From: Candidatus Trichorickettsia mobilis
Lineage (GTDB): Bacteria > Pseudomonadota > Alphaproteobacteria > Rickettsiales > Rickettsiaceae
Direction of reading: 5' to 3'
DNA length: 64,000 nucleotides
NCBI RefSeq assembly: GCF_963422225.1
Contig: NZ_OY728607.1
Location: forward strand, 1,537,001 to 1,601,000
The position numbers and the translations under genes are program-made. This document shows, piece by piece, positions 13,641-24,397 of the stretch (positions within the stretch are counted from its first letter, which is position 1; each line of letters begins with the position of its first letter). The notes under the pieces were generated by a model. That model saw nothing but the letters and a program-made list of their open reading frames with translations, made no database searches and was not told the origin of the DNA.

Positions 13641-13726
13641 GGAGGGGTGGCCGAGTGGTCAATGGCAGCAGACTGTAAATCTGCCCGCGTGAGCGTACGA
13701 AGGTTCAAATCCTTCTCCCTCCACCA
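13641..13726 (+). tRNA. tRNA-Tyr (GTA)
   Basis: An 86-nt class II tRNA including the encoded CCA (13724-13726). The acceptor stem GGAGGGG pairs with the CTCCCTCC end, the anticodon loop contains GTA (GACTGTAAATCT), there is a long variable arm and the T-arm contains GGTTCAAATCC. It is the first gene of the tRNA-Tyr/tRNA-Gly/tuf group, the arrangement known upstream of tufB in many bacteria. Confidence 0.95.
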
Positions 13727-14061
13727 GTGTGTATTTCGTGCTATATATACTACTTAGGTTTGTGTATAAATTTATGAGTCAATTTTTAATTAAATTCTTT
13801 TTTTTTTTTTTTGAGTTGTTAAAATGGTCATATAATTTTTGAAAGAAATAAAATTTTAAGTTCATGAAATACTGATGGTTTAAAGAAATATAAGCTGCTC
13901 GTCACAAAATTATTTGTCAACATAGTAAGATTGAGATATAAGATCTAAATATCGAGCTGGTACAGCTTGTTTTTTTTCTAAAGCTGTTGCGGATAAGTTT
14001 TTTTTGGCCGGCTTCCGGTTCAAATCTGCTGTGGTAGAGCCTACTCGTAAGTTGTATATAT
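13727..14061. other. Gap between tRNA-Tyr and tRNA-Gly with T15 run
   Basis: No gene is evident in these 335 bases. They contain a 15-base T homopolymer (13798-13812), which is a likely length-variable site, and a stretch at about 14014-14029 that resembles an isolated T-arm (CCGGTTCAAATCTG) without the rest of a tRNA. Confidence 0.5.
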
Positions 14062-14135
<74 letters not shown>

Positions 14136-14233
14136 AGTAGATTTTTAATCGTTTTTGATGTTGTTTTAAACTTGTAGATTAATTAGTTAATATTGATTTG
14201 ATTAAATTATTTTTGAAATGCTAGGGAGATAAT

Positions 14234-15418
14234 ATGGCAAAAGAAAAATTTGAGCGTGTCAAGCCGCATTGTAATGTAGGAACTATAGGTCACGTTGATC
14301 ATGGAAAAACCTCTTTAACTGCTGCTATCACTATGGTTTTAGCAAAAGATGGAGGGGCAAAAGCTACTAAATATGATGAGATAGATGCTGCTCCAGAGGA
14401 AAGAGAGAGAGGAATAACGATTTCCACGGCGCACGTTGAATATCAAACTCCTTATAGGCACTATGCTCATGTGGATTGTCCTGGTCATGCTGACTATGTT
14501 AAGAATATGATTACTGGTGCGGCACAAATGGATGGAGGTATATTAGTGGTTTCTGCTGCTGATGGTCCAATGCCACAAACAAGAGAGCATATTGTTTTAG
14601 CGCGACAAGTAGGTGTACCTTCCTTGGTGGTGTTTTTGAATAAAGTTGATATGGTTGATGATCCTGAGTTGTTGGATTTGGTTGAGATGGAAGTAAGGGA
14701 GTTGTTATCACTGTATAAATTTCCTGGCGATGAAATTCCGGTGGTTAGGGGTTCTGCTCTTCAGGCTTTAGAAGGTAAAGCTGAGGGAGAAGCGGCGATT
14801 AGAGCATTAATGAAAGCGGTTGATGAGTATATACCGCAACCAGAGCGTGATATAGAACGTCCATTCTTAATGCCAATAGAAGATGTTTTTTCAATTTCTG
14901 GAAGAGGTACTGTTGTTACTGGTAGAATTGAAAAAGGTGTAATTAAAGTTGGTGAGGAAGTTGAGATTGTTGGAATAAGAGATACGCAAAAAACCACTTG
15001 TACCGGCATTGAGATGTTTAAAAAACTGTTGGATCGAGGAGAGGCTGGGGATAATGCTGGTATATTATTGCGTGGTACTAAAAGAGAAGATGTGTTTAGA
15101 GGGCAAGTATTAGCTAAACCTGGTAGTATAACTCCGCATACTGAATTTGAAGCTGAGATTTATGTTTTGACCAAAGAAGAGGGTGGTCGTCATACGCCGT
15201 TTTTCAATAATTATCGTCCACAATTTTATTTTAGAACCACTGATGTTACTGGAGAAGTAATGATGCCAGCTGGTAAAGAGATGGTGATGCCTGGAGATAA
15301 TACTAATTTGGTTATTAAATTGATTGCTCCGGTCGCTATGGATGAAGGGCTACGGTTTGCGATTCGCGAAGGTGGTAGAACGGTTGGTGCTGGTGTGGTG
15401 TCAAAGATTATTAAATAA
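14234..15418 (+). CDS. tuf: Elongation factor Tu
   Basis: EF-Tu brings aminoacyl-tRNA to the ribosome using GTP. The G motifs are complete: GHVDHGKT at residues 19-26, DCPGH near 81-85 and NKVD near 136-139. Domains 2 and 3 are full length (394 residues). A good ribosome-binding site (AGGGAG) precedes the ATG. Two tRNA genes precede it as at tufB loci, while rpsJ follows as at tufA loci. This mixed context is known in Rickettsia and is a useful marker for the family. fusA, rpsG and rpsL are not next to it. Confidence 0.98.
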   Translation: MAKEKFERVKPHCNVGTIGHVDHGKTSLTAAITMVLAKDGGAKATKYDEIDAAPEERERGITISTAHVEYQTPYRHYAHVDCPGHADYVKNMITGAAQMDGGILVVSAADGPMPQTREHIVLARQVGVPSLVVFLNKVDMVDDPELLDLVEMEVRELLSLYKFPGDEIPVVRGSALQALEGKAEGEAAIRALMKAVDEYIPQPERDIERPFLMPIEDVFSISGRGTVVTGRIEKGVIKVGEEVEIVGIRDTQKTTCTGIEMFKKLLDRGEAGDNAGILLRGTKREDVFRGQVLAKPGSITPHTEFEAEIYVLTKEEGGRHTPFFNNYRPQFYFRTTDVTGEVMMPAGKEMVMPGDNTNLVIKLIAPVAMDEGLRFAIREGGRTVGAGVVSKIIK

Positions 15419-15520
15419 TAGCTGTTGTAAAAATTTGATTATAGAGAGTGTTTAGTATTATAGTAATGCTCTCATATCATGTAATTAAGTTTTTTCGGCG
15501 GGTTATAATAAGGTTGAAAA

Positions 15521-15844
15521 ATGAATAATCAGAAAATTAGAATTAGACTCAAATCTTTTGACCATCGTGTGCTTGAACAAGCTACCAAAGAGATAGTAGG
15601 GGCGGTAAAAAGAACTGGTGCTGATGTTAGTGGTCCTATTCCTTTACCAAGGGCTATACAAAGATTTACTGTAAATCGATCTCCGCATGTTAATAAAAAG
15701 TCAAGAGAGCAGTTTGAGATTAGAACTCAAATGAGATTAATTGTGATTAGTTATCCAACTCCTCAAACAGTAGATGCTTTAAAAAAAGTTGATTTGCCGG
15801 CAGGAATTGATGTGGAAATAAAATTGGTGAGTGTTGAGAAATGA
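15521..15844 (+). CDS. rpsJ: Ribosomal protein S10
   Basis: Component of the 30S head and, as NusE, of antitermination complexes. The 107-residue protein contains the family pattern [38 protein letters not shown] and [12 protein letters not shown]. It opens the S10 cluster, about 100 bases after tuf. Its stop overlaps the rplC start as ATGA, indicating translational coupling. Confidence 0.97.
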   Translation: MNNQKIRIRLKSFDHRVLEQATKEIVGAVKRTGADVSGPIPLPRAIQRFTVNRSPHVNKKSREQFEIRTQMRLIVISYPTPQTVDALKKVDLPAGIDVEIKLVSVEK

Positions 15845-16488
15845 GAGCTGGTTTGATTGCAAAAAAAATTGGTATGACTTCAATGTTTAATGAAAAAGGG
15901 CAAAGATATCCTTTGACTTTTCTAAAAATTGAAGATTGCCAGGTTGTGGGGCATAAAACTCTTGAAAAAGATGGGTATGCTGCTTTAATAGTTGGTTCTA
16001 GGAATGTAAAAATCTCTAAAATATCAAAGCCAGTTAGACAGTTGTTTACCAAGGCTAAGGTTGAGCCTAAAGCTCACTTAAAAGAGTTTAGAATCGTTGA
16101 AAATAATTTTATAGATATTGGTGCTAGTCTAACGGTAAATCACTTTGCTATCGGGCAATTTGTTGATGTGACTGGTGTGACTATAGGAAAAGGATTTGCT
16201 GGATGTATGAAGCGTCATAATTTTAGGGGGCTAGAAGCTTCTCATGGTGTTTCTATATCGCATCGCTCACATGGATCAACTGGCGGTAGGCAGGATCCAG
16301 GTAGGGTTTTTAAGAATAAGAAAATGGCTGGTCATATGGGTAGTAAGAAGTCTACTATTCAAAACTTAACGATTATTGCCATTGATGAAGAGCAGCAGAT
16401 AGTGATGGTAAAGGGTAGTGTCCCTGGGCACAAAGGTTCTTTAGTTTATATCAAAGATGCAATTAAAAAATCTGTGATGACTATTTAA
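15841..16488 (+). CDS. rplC: Ribosomal protein L3
   Basis: A 50S early-assembly protein of 215 residues. It starts [13 protein letters not shown] and carries the conserved central loop that reaches the peptidyl-transferase centre ([20 protein letters not shown], then MAGHMG). It overlaps rpsJ by 4 bases and its stop codon directly abuts the rplD start. Confidence 0.97.
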   Translation: MRAGLIAKKIGMTSMFNEKGQRYPLTFLKIEDCQVVGHKTLEKDGYAALIVGSRNVKISKISKPVRQLFTKAKVEPKAHLKEFRIVENNFIDIGASLTVNHFAIGQFVDVTGVTIGKGFAGCMKRHNFRGLEASHGVSISHRSHGSTGGRQDPGRVFKNKKMAGHMGSKKSTIQNLTIIAIDEEQQIVMVKGSVPGHKGSLVYIKDAIKKSVMTI

Positions 16489-17121
16489 ATGAGTGAAAAT
16501 ATGAAGGCCAAGGTAGTAAATCTTGATAATCAAGTTGTTGGTGAGAGAGTATTGGATACCAATATTTTTAATCTAGAACCAAGGGTTGATATAATTAAGT
16601 TGGTGGTTGATTGGCAAAGAGCTAAAAAAATGGCTGGAACTCATTCAACAAAAACAGTGTCGGAAGTTTCTGGTACTACTAGAAAACCTTTTAAGCAAAA
16701 GGGAACTGGTAATGCTAGACAAGGGTCTTTAAGGTCAGTCCATATGCGCGGCGGTGGGGTAATACATGGCCCGGTGGTGCGTAGTCATGCTACTAAATTA
16801 CCTAAAAAAGTAAGAAAGCTAGGGCTAAAACATGCTTTGTCATCAAAATTAGCTGAGGGAAAATTAATAATTCTTGAATCGTTGATTCTAGAAAATTCTA
16901 AGACCTCGTCGTTGGTAGCGATATTAAAAAATTTTCAAGGTAAGAGTTTTTTTGTCATTGATGGTAATTTAGTGAATGATAATTTTGCTTTTGCTGTGCG
17001 TAACATTCCTAATATTTCGGTAGTTCCACAGATTGGCGCTAATGTATATGATATAATCAGTCATGATTGTATATTAGTGTCGCAAGCTGCTGTGGATGCT
17101 CTAGAAGAGAGGTTGAAATAA
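16489..17121 (+). CDS. rplD: Ribosomal protein L4
   Basis: A 50S protein of 210 residues; in E. coli L4 also represses the S10 operon, but no such leader was recognised here. The long basic loop lining the exit tunnel is visible (TRKPFKQKGTGNARQGSLRS). The first ATG has zero spacing from rplC; a second ATG four codons later is an alternative start. The stop overlaps the next start as TAATG. Confidence 0.96.
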   Translation: MSENMKAKVVNLDNQVVGERVLDTNIFNLEPRVDIIKLVVDWQRAKKMAGTHSTKTVSEVSGTTRKPFKQKGTGNARQGSLRSVHMRGGGVIHGPVVRSHATKLPKKVRKLGLKHALSSKLAEGKLIILESLILENSKTSSLVAILKNFQGKSFFVIDGNLVNDNFAFAVRNIPNISVVPQIGANVYDIISHDCILVSQAAVDALEERLK

Positions 17122-17414
17122 TGACATTGTCTACACATTATGATCTCATAAGAAAACCAATTATTACTGAAAAGACCACGCTTTTATCTGAGCAAAATAA
17201 GTATACTTTTAAAGTATTGCCTGGTGCTACTAAGGAAACAATAAAGGCAGCCATTGAGCATATATTTTCTGTAAAGGTAAAAAAAATAAATGTTTTAAAT
17301 GTTGAGGGTAAAAGAAAGCGTTTTAAAGGTAGAGAGGGCTGTAGATCTGATTTTAAAAAAGCTATTGTTACTTTAGAACAAAATTACACCATTGATTTTA
17401 CTGGAGGTAGATAG
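17121..17414 (+). CDS. rplW: Ribosomal protein L23
   Basis: A 50S protein at the tunnel exit that docks trigger factor and SRP. The 97-residue protein begins MTLSTHYDLIRKPIITEKT, the usual N terminus, and contains the family core KYTFKVLPGATKETIKAAIE. I use ATG at 17121, which overlaps the rplD stop by one base. An upstream in-frame start at 17067 would add 18 residues read out of frame from rplD and has no family support. Confidence 0.96.
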   Translation: MTLSTHYDLIRKPIITEKTTLLSEQNKYTFKVLPGATKETIKAAIEHIFSVKVKKINVLNVEGKRKRFKGREGCRSDFKKAIVTLEQNYTIDFTGGR

Positions 17415-18239
17415 ATGAAATTAAAAAAGTTTAATCCTATAACTCCATCTCTTAGGGAGTTAGTACAGGTTGATAAATCTGATTTGTGGAAGGGGAGACC
17501 TCTCAAAGCACTTACTTTCGGTTTAAAAAAAACTGGTGGTAGAAATAATTTAGGTCGTACTACAGCTTGGCATAGAGGTGGTGGTCATAAACAATTATAC
17601 CGAGTTATAGATTTTAAGCGTGGTAATGTTGGTGTCTATGGTGTTGTTGAAAGAATAGAATATGATCCTAATAGGACGGCTTTTATTGCTTTGCTTAAGT
17701 TTGATAATGAAGTGTATTCGTATATTTTGGCGCCGCAAAAGCTAGTGGTAGGAGATAAGGTAATTTCTGCTGATAGTGCGGATATTAAAGTCGGAAATTG
17801 TTTGCCATTAAAGAATATTCCGATAGGTACTACGGTGCATAATGTAGAGATGAAGCCTGGTAAGGGTGGGCAAATCGCAAGAGCAGCCGGTACTTCAGTG
17901 GATTTAGTTGGTAAAGATGGTGGTTATGCGCAAATTAGGTTGAAATCTGGAGAATTACGTTTAGTATTGCTAGAATGTCGAGCCACTATTGGAGTGTTAT
18001 CTAATCCTAATCAAAAGAATGTGAATTTTGGTAAGGCTGGTAGACGTAGATGGATGGGGTGGAGGCCGCATGTTCGTGGCGTTGCCATGAATCCTGTTGA
18101 TCATCCTCATGGTGGTGGTGAGGGTAAAACTTCTGGCGGTCGTCATCCGGTGACACCATGGGGAAAACCTACTAAGGGTAAAAAGACTAGAAAAAATAAA
18201 CGTACTGCTAAATTTATTGTTAAACGAAGAAATAAATAG
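17415..18239 (+). CDS. rplB: Ribosomal protein L2
   Basis: A 274-residue 50S protein essential for subunit joining and peptidyl transfer. The conserved C-terminal block is intact, including [17 protein letters not shown] with the functionally important His, and the basic tail [19 protein letters not shown]. It starts directly after the rplW stop. Confidence 0.98.
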   Translation: MKLKKFNPITPSLRELVQVDKSDLWKGRPLKALTFGLKKTGGRNNLGRTTAWHRGGGHKQLYRVIDFKRGNVGVYGVVERIEYDPNRTAFIALLKFDNEVYSYILAPQKLVVGDKVISADSADIKVGNCLPLKNIPIGTTVHNVEMKPGKGGQIARAAGTSVDLVGKDGGYAQIRLKSGELRLVLLECRATIGVLSNPNQKNVNFGKAGRRRWMGWRPHVRGVAMNPVDHPHGGGEGKTSGGRHPVTPWGKPTKGKKTRKNKRTAKFIVKRRNK

Positions 18240-18245
18240 GGATAT

Positions 18246-18524
18246 ATGGCGCGCTCAGTGTGGAAAGGGCCATTTGTAGATGGTTATCTGATTAAAAAAG
18301 TACAAAATATGATGGGCTCTGGAAAAACAGAGATGATTAAAACTTGGTCAAGAAGGTCTACTATTATACCGTTTTTTGTTGGGTTTACTTTTTCAGTACA
18401 TAATGGCAATAAGTTCATACCTGTGGCTATTACTGAAGAAATGGTTGGTAGGAAGTTAGGAGAATTTTCTCCAACTAGAACTTATCATGGTCATGGTGCG
18501 GATAAAAAAGTGAAGAGAAAATAA
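18246..18524 (+). CDS. rpsS: Ribosomal protein S19
   Basis: A 92-residue protein of the 30S head. It shows the family motifs [33 protein letters not shown] and [19 protein letters not shown]. It lies 6 bases after rplB and 4 bases before rplV. Confidence 0.97.
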   Translation: MARSVWKGPFVDGYLIKKVQNMMGSGKTEMIKTWSRRSTIIPFFVGFTFSVHNGNKFIPVAITEEMVGRKLGEFSPTRTYHGHGADKKVKRK

Positions 18525-18528
18525 GATT

Positions 18529-18888
18529 ATGGCGCAAGTTAATAAAAATTCTGCAACTGCAGTTGTGAAGTTACTTAGAGTAGGTCCTAGAAAATTAAAT
18601 CTTGTGGCTGCTTCAATTAGGAATATGAAAGTATCTGAGGCGTTGATTCAGTTATCTTTTTCACATAAAAGAATTGCTCATGCTGTTAAAGCTGGTTTGC
18701 AGTCTGCGATTGCTAATGCTGAAAATAACTTTGGTTTAGATATAGATGATTTATTTGTTACTTCTGCCACGGTAGGTAAAGGTTTGGTTATGAAAAGAAT
18801 GATGGTAAGAGCCAGAGGTCGTGCGGGTAGAATTGATAAATTTTTTAGCAATCTGTATATAACAGTAACTGAAGGAGGCAGGAAATAA
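18529..18888 (+). CDS. rplV: Ribosomal protein L22
   Basis: A 119-residue 50S protein whose beta-hairpin lines the exit tunnel. The core [21 protein letters not shown] and the hairpin/C-terminal [16 protein letters not shown] are recognisable. The N terminus carries a short extension ([13 protein letters not shown]). Two bases separate it from rpsC. Confidence 0.96.
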   Translation: MAQVNKNSATAVVKLLRVGPRKLNLVAASIRNMKVSEALIQLSFSHKRIAHAVKAGLQSAIANAENNFGLDIDDLFVTSATVGKGLVMKRMMVRARGRAGRIDKFFSNLYITVTEGGRK

Positions 18889-18890
18889 AT

Positions 18891-19544
18891 ATGGGGCAGA
18901 AGGTTAATCCACACGGTTTTAGAGTTGGTCCTACTTTGATTAAAGGATGGGATTCTGTCTTGTATGCTGAGAAAGATTATAGCGCGTTGTTAATTCAGGA
19001 TTTGAGAATTAGGAAATTAATTACAAGTAAGTATGTTCAGGCTCAGGTTAGTAGAATTTTAATTGAAAGAACATCAAACAAGAATGTGGTGGTCAATATT
19101 TATGCTAGAAAACCAGGGGTTATTATTGGTAAAAGTGGTAATGATATTGAGCGTTTAAAGAAAGAGATATTAAAAATTTCGCCATATGAAGTATACATAA
19201 ATATACATGAGATAAAAAAACCTAACATAGATGCGGCTATTGTTGCGCAGACGATAGCTGCTCAACTTGAAAAAAGAGGTTCGTTTCGTAAAGCCATGAA
19301 GATGGCGATGCAGGCTTGTTTTAAGCAAGGGGGCTTAGGAATCAAAGTTAGTTGTTCTGGGCGTCTTGGTGGGGCAGAGATAGCTAGAACAGAGTGGTAT
19401 CGAGAAGGTAGAGTGCCATTACATACTTTAAGAGCAGATATTAGCTATGGGTTAGCTGAGGCTATAACGACTTATGGAGTTATAGGTATAAAAGTGTGGG
19501 TTTATAATGGTGATTGTACAGAAAATCGAAGAAAATATAATTAA
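18891..19544 (+). CDS. rpsC: Ribosomal protein S3
   Basis: A 217-residue 30S protein at the mRNA entry. It begins [13 protein letters not shown], has the KH domain ([18 protein letters not shown]) and the C-terminal region with [15 protein letters not shown] and [13 protein letters not shown]. Length is typical. rplP follows after 14 bases. Confidence 0.97.
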   Translation: MGQKVNPHGFRVGPTLIKGWDSVLYAEKDYSALLIQDLRIRKLITSKYVQAQVSRILIERTSNKNVVVNIYARKPGVIIGKSGNDIERLKKEILKISPYEVYINIHEIKKPNIDAAIVAQTIAAQLEKRGSFRKAMKMAMQACFKQGGLGIKVSCSGRLGGAEIARTEWYREGRVPLHTLRADISYGLAEAITTYGVIGIKVWVYNGDCTENRRKYN

Positions 19545-19558
19545 GATTTGGGAACAAG

Positions 19559-19969
19559 ATGTTAGCACCAAAAAAACAAAAATTTAGAAAAGCTCATAAA
19601 GGTAGAGTGCAAGCGAAAGCTAAAGCAGGTACGATGTTAGCTTTTGGCTCATTTGGTTTGAAATCTTTGGATGGTTTGAGAGTAACAGCAAGGCAAATTG
19701 AAGCTGCTCGTCGTGCTGCGGTACGACAAATGAAACGTCAAGGTAAGTTATGGATTAAAATTTTTCCTGATTTACCGGTGTCAAAAAAACCAGCTGAAGT
19801 TAGGATGGGTAAAGGTAAGGGGGCGCCAGAATTTTTTGCAGTTAGGGTATCGCCTGGACGTATTATGTTTGAGATTGAAGGAGTAAGTGATGAAGTCGCT
19901 GTTAGAGCATTGGAGCTTGCTAGCGCTAAGTTGCCGGTAAGAACAAAAATAGTGAGACGTTATGGGTAA
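19559..19969 (+). CDS. rplP: Ribosomal protein L16
   Basis: A 136-residue 50S protein near the A-site tRNA. It has [19 protein letters not shown], the conserved [20 protein letters not shown] and [17 protein letters not shown], including the Arg that is hydroxylated in some bacteria. It overlaps rpmC by 8 bases. Confidence 0.97.
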   Translation: MLAPKKQKFRKAHKGRVQAKAKAGTMLAFGSFGLKSLDGLRVTARQIEAARRAAVRQMKRQGKLWIKIFPDLPVSKKPAEVRMGKGKGAPEFFAVRVSPGRIMFEIEGVSDEVAVRALELASAKLPVRTKIVRRYG

Positions 19970-20171
19970 TTCGAAATTTTCTACACAGGATTTATTAGGA
20001 CAGACTACAGAAATTTTATATACACAGTTGAATGGCTTAAAAAAAGAATCTTTTAATTTAAGATTCCAGCAGGCGTTGGGAGATTTAAAAAACACTAGTA
20101 AGTTTAAAATTATTAAAAAAGATATAGCTAGAATAAAAACTGAGTTGTCTAAACGATTAGCTGGAGAGTAA
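19962..20171 (+). CDS. rpmC: Ribosomal protein L29
   Basis: A 69-residue two-helix 50S protein near the tunnel exit. The helix pattern [20 protein letters not shown] and [17 protein letters not shown] is characteristic. It starts inside the end of rplP and is followed 6 bases later by rpsQ. Confidence 0.94.
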   Translation: MGNSKFSTQDLLGQTTEILYTQLNGLKKESFNLRFQQALGDLKNTSKFKIIKKDIARIKTELSKRLAGE

Positions 20172-20177
20172 AAAGAA

Positions 20178-20402
20178 ATGCCAAAAAGAGTATTGCAGGG
20201 TGTTGTAATTAGTTCAAAAGCTGATAAAACTGTTACAATAAAAGTAGAGCGTAGGTTTAGGCATCCTATATACAAGAAAACAATAAAGGTATCAAAGAAA
20301 TATGCTGCGCATGATCCTCATAATCAGTATAAGGAAGGTGATATAGTTAAAATTATAGAAAGTCGTCCTATTTCTAAAACAAAGACCTGGGTAGTTCTGT
20401 AG
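20178..20402 (+). CDS. rpsQ: Ribosomal protein S17
   Basis: A 74-residue 30S OB-fold protein. It shows [39 protein letters not shown] and [11 protein letters not shown]. After it the cluster is interrupted by 162 bases without a gene (20403-20564). Confidence 0.96.
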   Translation: MPKRVLQGVVISSKADKTVTIKVERRFRHPIYKKTIKVSKKYAAHDPHNQYKEGDIVKIIESRPISKTKTWVVL

Positions 20403-20564
20403 TACCATTCAATTTCTGAGAGTGGAAAATGGTTGGGTAAGTTGAGGTGTTAAGTAAAGGTTATTTGAGCACTTTGATCCTAAAATTTTTTTTAATAATG
20501 TTTAGAAGTGATTTGGTATAAGTTATTCCTTAGGTTCTAATTTCTTTAGTGGAAGTTTATTTAT

Positions 20565-20930
20565 ATGATTCAAATGCAAAGCGTCCTTAATGTCGCAGAC
20601 AATTCTGGAGCTAAAAAGGTAATGTGTATTAAAGTTTTAGGTGGGTCTCATCATATGATCGCCGTGCTTGGAGATATAATAGTTGTATCTATAAAAGAAG
20701 CTTTACCTAATGGAAAAGTGAAAAAAGGAGAGGTGCACAGAGCTGTAATAGTGCGTACAAAATGTGGAGTCAGGAGACATGATGGTAGAGTGAAGTTTGA
20801 TTCTAATGCTGTAGTATTATTAAATAAGCAGGGTGAGCCTTTGGGTACTAGAGTGTTTGGTCCAGTGCCTCGTGAATTAAGAGCTAGGAAATTTGTAAAA
20901 ATAGTATCCTTAGCAGAGGAGGTATTATAA
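20565..20930 (+). CDS. rplN: Ribosomal protein L14
   Basis: A 121-residue 50S protein at the subunit interface. It begins [20 protein letters not shown] and contains [20 protein letters not shown] and the C-terminal [23 protein letters not shown]-type end. It probably has its own promoter or readthrough from upstream, given the 162-base gap before it. Confidence 0.97.
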   Translation: MIQMQSVLNVADNSGAKKVMCIKVLGGSHHMIAVLGDIIVVSIKEALPNGKVKKGEVHRAVIVRTKCGVRRHDGRVKFDSNAVVLLNKQGEPLGTRVFGPVPRELRARKFVKIVSLAEEVL

Positions 20931-20932
20931 AT

Positions 20933-21262
20933 ATGTTGAAGTTAAAGATTCGTAAAGGCGATTCTGTGGTGGTGATAGCCGGAAAAGATAAGGGAAAACA
21001 AGGTAAGGTACTTAAAATCTTTCCTAAAGATAATAAAGCGATAGTTGCTGGTATTAATATTGTAAAGAAACATACTAAACCTACTCAACTTAGTGAAGGT
21101 GGTATTATTGCAAAAGAGTTGCCTATTAATATCTCTAATGTTTCTCATATTGATCCTAAAACTAATTTACCTACAAAAATTGCCATTAAGGTTTTGCAAG
21201 ATGGTTCTAAAGTAAGGATAGCTAAAAGATCTGGAGAGACTATTGTTGAGGAAGGTAAATAA
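20933..21262 (+). CDS. rplX: Ribosomal protein L24
   Basis: A 109-residue 50S assembly-initiator protein with a KOW motif: [20 protein letters not shown] at about residues 4-23, then [13 protein letters not shown]. It is 2 bases after rplN and 1 base before rplE. Confidence 0.96.
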   Translation: MLKLKIRKGDSVVVIAGKDKGKQGKVLKIFPKDNKAIVAGINIVKKHTKPTQLSEGGIIAKELPINISNVSHIDPKTNLPTKIAIKVLQDGSKVRIAKRSGETIVEEGK

Positions 21263-21263
21263 A

Positions 21264-21806
21264 ATGTTGTTAAGATTTAAGGAATTGTACCACAAGGTTA
21301 TTATTAATGCTTTACAGCAAGAATATGGCTATAAGAATAAGCATGAAATGCCTAAGGTGCAAAAAATTGTTATAAATATGGGAATAGGAGAAGCAGTAGC
21401 TGATTCTAAAGTTATAAATTATGCGGTGAATGACTTAACTTTAATTTCTGGTCAAAAACCATTGGTAATTAATGCTAAAAAATCAATAGCTACATTTAAA
21501 TTACGAGATGGAATGAAAATCGGATGCAAAGTCACTTTGCGTCGAGATAGAATGTATGATTTTCTAGAAAGGCTGGTTTTAGTTGCATTACCTCGTATTA
21601 AAGAATTTAGAGGTTTATCGGCGAAGAGTTTTGATGGTAGAGGGAATTTTACCTTTGGGATTAAAGAACAAATTGTATTTCCAGAAATTAACTATGATAA
21701 AATAGATACGATTCGTGGTATGGATATTACAATCGTTACTACTGCTAAAACCGATAAAGAAGCAAAAACGTTGTTATCGGGTTTTGATCTGCCTTTTTAT
21801 AGCTGA
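21264..21806 (+). CDS. rplE: Ribosomal protein L5
   Basis: A 180-residue 50S protein that binds 5S rRNA. It has the blocks [35 protein letters not shown] and [20 protein letters not shown], with the closing [21 protein letters not shown] chose ATG at 21264, one base after the rplX stop and matching the usual N terminus ([10 protein letters not shown]). An upstream TTG in frame would overlap rplX. A 182-base gap follows. Confidence 0.96.
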   Translation: MLLRFKELYHKVIINALQQEYGYKNKHEMPKVQKIVINMGIGEAVADSKVINYAVNDLTLISGQKPLVINAKKSIATFKLRDGMKIGCKVTLRRDRMYDFLERLVLVALPRIKEFRGLSAKSFDGRGNFTFGIKEQIVFPEINYDKIDTIRGMDITIVTTAKTDKEAKTLLSGFDLPFYS

Positions 21807-21988
21807 GTTTAAGTTATAAATAGCTAGAGTTAGTTAGGCTACAGTTAAGTTTCAAGGTAAGGTTATATGCTTGAGTAGGGTTATATTACTATACTATGTG
21901 AGCACAAGCCAAACTATATAAATTTAACAGTCGCTATGGCAATGTTTACAGCGCCATACAATTTGTACATGTTCGTGGAGTATAATGC

Positions 21989-22294
21989 ATGGCTAAAGTA
22001 AGTTCTATAAACAAAAATAATAAACGAAAAAAATTAGCACAAAAATTTTTTTTAAAGAGAGCTAAATTAAAAGATAAAATTTATGATAAAAATATATCTT
22101 TGGAAGATAGATTTGCTCTGGTAATGAATTTAGCTCAATTGCCAAGAAATTCAGCTATTTCTAGGGTAAGGAACCGATGTGAGTTGACTGGAAGGCCTAG
22201 AGGAGTTAGTAGAAAATTCTCTTTATCTAGGAATATGATAAGGGATCTTGGTGGCAAAGGTTTGTTGCCTGGTGTAGTAAAAGCAAGTTGGTAG
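21989..22294 (+). CDS. rpsN: Ribosomal protein S14 (zinc-independent type)
   Basis: A 101-residue 30S protein of the long form. It has no CxxC zinc pairs, and only one Cys. The C-terminal signature [20 protein letters not shown] is intact. It is preceded by a 182-base gap without a clear gene. Confidence 0.96.
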   Translation: MAKVSSINKNNKRKKLAQKFFLKRAKLKDKIYDKNISLEDRFALVMNLAQLPRNSAISRVRNRCELTGRPRGVSRKFSLSRNMIRDLGGKGLLPGVVKASW

Positions 22295-22310
22295 ATGATA
22301 GGTTTTTTAT

Positions 22311-22709
22311 ATGTCAATGACAGATACAATAGCGGATATGTTGACTAGAATTAGAAATGGTCAAAAAGCTAGATTAATTAACATTTCGTTACCATGTTCT
22401 AAGATAAAATGTGCAATTTTAGATGTGTTGGTAGCAGAAGGTTATGTTAAAGGGTACGAAGTAAGTACTAATGATAATATTGGGTGTATAGAGGTTGAGT
22501 TAAAATATTCTAGTAGTGGAAAGCCAGTGATTTCTGAAATACATAGAGTATCTAAACCAGGTAAAAGGGTATATTCTTCAATTGATAAATTGAAGGGGTA
22601 TTATAATAATATGGGGATCTATATTTTATCTACTTCTAAGGGTGTGATTTCTGATCGAGAAGCTCATCATTTGAAAATTGGTGGAGAGATTGTTTGTAAA
22701 GTATTTTAA
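22311..22709 (+). CDS. rpsH: Ribosomal protein S8
   Basis: A 132-residue 30S protein binding 16S rRNA. In E. coli S8 also represses the spc operon. It starts [20 protein letters not shown] and ends with [20 protein letters not shown], both typical. It is 16 bases after rpsN and 11 before rplF. Confidence 0.97.
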   Translation: MSMTDTIADMLTRIRNGQKARLINISLPCSKIKCAILDVLVAEGYVKGYEVSTNDNIGCIEVELKYSSSGKPVISEIHRVSKPGKRVYSSIDKLKGYYNNMGIYILSTSKGVISDREAHHLKIGGEIVCKVF

Positions 22710-22720
22710 AGGTAAATATA

Positions 22721-23254
22721 ATGTCACGTGTTGGGAAATTGCCGATTGTTGTCCCTGATAATGTAAAAATTGAGATCGATAAACTAAGAGTATGTATTTC
22801 TGGTCCAAAAGGTTCTCTATCAAAGAATTTTTCTGGGGATATTTCTTTTAGTTTAGATGAAGGCCAATTTTTGGTTGAGCCATTGAATGCCAATAAAAAT
22901 ACCCGCGCTATGTGGGGTACAGCCCGTAGTATAATTTATGGGATGGTAAAAGGGGTAAAAGATGGTTTTACAGAAGAATTAGAGGTTAACGGTGTAGGTT
23001 ATAGGGCTTTTGTAAAGGGTAGTTATCTAAATTTGACTTTGGGGAAAAGCCATAATACCAAGATTGAAATCCCAGAAAATATTAAAGTAGATGCTCCAAA
23101 ACAAAATATTATTATTCTGGAAAGTACGGATAAGGAAAAGTTAGGTCAGTTTATAGCGCTGCTTATTAAACAAAGGCCACCAGAACCTTATAAAGGAAAA
23201 GGAATTAAACGTAAAGGGCAGTACGTGCAAAGAAAAGAAGGGAAAAAGAAATAG
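22721..23254 (+). CDS. rplF: Ribosomal protein L6
   Basis: A 177-residue 50S protein built of two related domains. It shows [20 protein letters not shown] at the start, [18 protein letters not shown] in the middle and the conserved C-terminal [16 protein letters not shown]. Length is standard. Confidence 0.97.
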   Translation: MSRVGKLPIVVPDNVKIEIDKLRVCISGPKGSLSKNFSGDISFSLDEGQFLVEPLNANKNTRAMWGTARSIIYGMVKGVKDGFTEELEVNGVGYRAFVKGSYLNLTLGKSHNTKIEIPENIKVDAPKQNIIILESTDKEKLGQFIALLIKQRPPEPYKGKGIKRKGQYVQRKEGKKK

Positions 23255-23270
23255 TAATTGAGATTTTTTT

Positions 23271-23627
23271 ATGCGTAATTCTAAAGTAAGATTTGAAATA
23301 AGAAAGAACAGAGTCAGAACAAAAATATCAAAAGTATCAGATAGAATAAGGTTATCAATCTTTAAGTCTGGAAAACATATATATGCTCAAGTGATAGATG
23401 ATGTGAATTCAGTTACTTTGGCATCTGCTTCTACTCTAGATAAGGAAATTAGAAGAGCTGGTAAGTCAAATTGTAATGTTAATTCTGCTAGTTTAGTTGG
23501 TGAGTTAATAGCAGTAAAAGCCAAGAAAATAGGTGTTAATAAAGTCGTGTTTGATAAAGGTGGATGCAAATATCACGGTGTTGTTAAAGCTTTAGCTGAT
23601 GCAGCAAGAAAGAATTTAGAATTTTAA
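23271..23627 (+). CDS. rplR: Ribosomal protein L18
   Basis: A 118-residue 50S protein that binds 5S rRNA. Family features are [20 protein letters not shown] and the C-terminal [19 protein letters not shown]. It sits between rplF and rpsE with 16- and 13-base spacers. Confidence 0.96.
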   Translation: MRNSKVRFEIRKNRVRTKISKVSDRIRLSIFKSGKHIYAQVIDDVNSVTLASASTLDKEIRRAGKSNCNVNSASLVGELIAVKAKKIGVNKVVFDKGGCKYHGVVKALADAARKNLEF

Positions 23628-23640
23628 TTTAGGTGTTAGG

Positions 23641-24174
23641 ATGACTAAGGCTAAAAAAAATACATTAGAGGGATTAACAGAAACTTTAGTCGATGTTAAT
23701 AGAGTTACTAAAGTTGTAAAGGGTGGAAGGAAGTTTTCTTTTTCTGCTTGCGTAGTAGCTGGTGATAAAGCTGGTAAGGTTGGTTATGGCCATGGTAAGG
23801 CTAAAGAGGTGACTGAGGCAAGAATAAAAGCAACGCAAGAAGCAAAGAAGCAATTAGTTAAAATTCCACTATACCAAGGTAGAACAATTCATCATGATGT
23901 TATAGGCCATAGTGGTGCGGCAAAAGTAATTCTAAGACGTGCAAAAGCTGGTACAGGAGTTATTGCAGGAGGGCCAATGCGTGCTGTATTTGGTTTGTTA
24001 GGTATCCATGATATTGTAGCAAAGTCTATAGGTTCTAGTAATGTTTATGCAATGATAGCGGCGACATTCGATGCTTTGTCAAAACTATCCGCTCCTAAAG
24101 TGATCGCAGAAAAAAGAAATAAAAAAATTAGTGAAATTTCAACTAAATCAGCTAAGATTAAACCTAGCGAGTAA
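23641..24174 (+). CDS. rpsE: Ribosomal protein S5
   Basis: A 177-residue 30S protein needed for decoding fidelity. The dsRNA-binding-like domain has [20 protein letters not shown] and [13 protein letters not shown]. The second domain includes [19 protein letters not shown] and [11 protein letters not shown]. The acidic/basic C-terminal tail is typical. Confidence 0.97.
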   Translation: MTKAKKNTLEGLTETLVDVNRVTKVVKGGRKFSFSACVVAGDKAGKVGYGHGKAKEVTEARIKATQEAKKQLVKIPLYQGRTIHHDVIGHSGAAKVILRRAKAGTGVIAGGPMRAVFGLLGIHDIVAKSIGSSNVYAMIAATFDALSKLSAPKVIAEKRNKKISEISTKSAKIKPSE

Positions 24175-24191
24175 GTTGAAAGGAAAGAAAT

Positions 24192-24386
24192 ATGAAAAAA
24201 ATAGATAAAAAAATTTTAGTAACTCAGATAGGCAGTGCTATAGGTAAAAAATACGATCAAGAACAAACATTGATTGGTCTTGGTCTTAATAAATTGCATA
24301 GGAAGCGAATTCTGTTGGACACTCCTTCAATTCGCGGTATGGTCAATAAAGTGAAGCATTTAGTAATAGTAGAAGAAGTAAAGTAG
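24192..24386 (+). CDS. rpmD: Ribosomal protein L30
   Basis: A 64-residue 50S protein. The signature [19 protein letters not shown] followed by [20 protein letters not shown] is characteristic of L30. It lies between rpsE and rplO with short spacers. Confidence 0.95.
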   Translation: MKKIDKKILVTQIGSAIGKKYDQEQTLIGLGLNKLHRKRILLDTPSIRGMVNKVKHLVIVEEVK

Positions 24387-24397
24387 AGCTTATTGTG

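Noticed and set aside
14000-14045. Possible decayed tRNA between tRNA-Tyr and tRNA-Gly
   Set aside because: Only a T-arm-like stretch is visible; no acceptor stem, D-arm or anticodon arm can be built around it.
14339-15009. Minus-strand ORFs within tuf
   Set aside because: They are shadows of the highly conserved tuf reading frame.
17067-17120. Upstream start for rplW
   Set aside because: It would overlap rplD by 18 codons, and the family N terminus matches the ATG at 17121.
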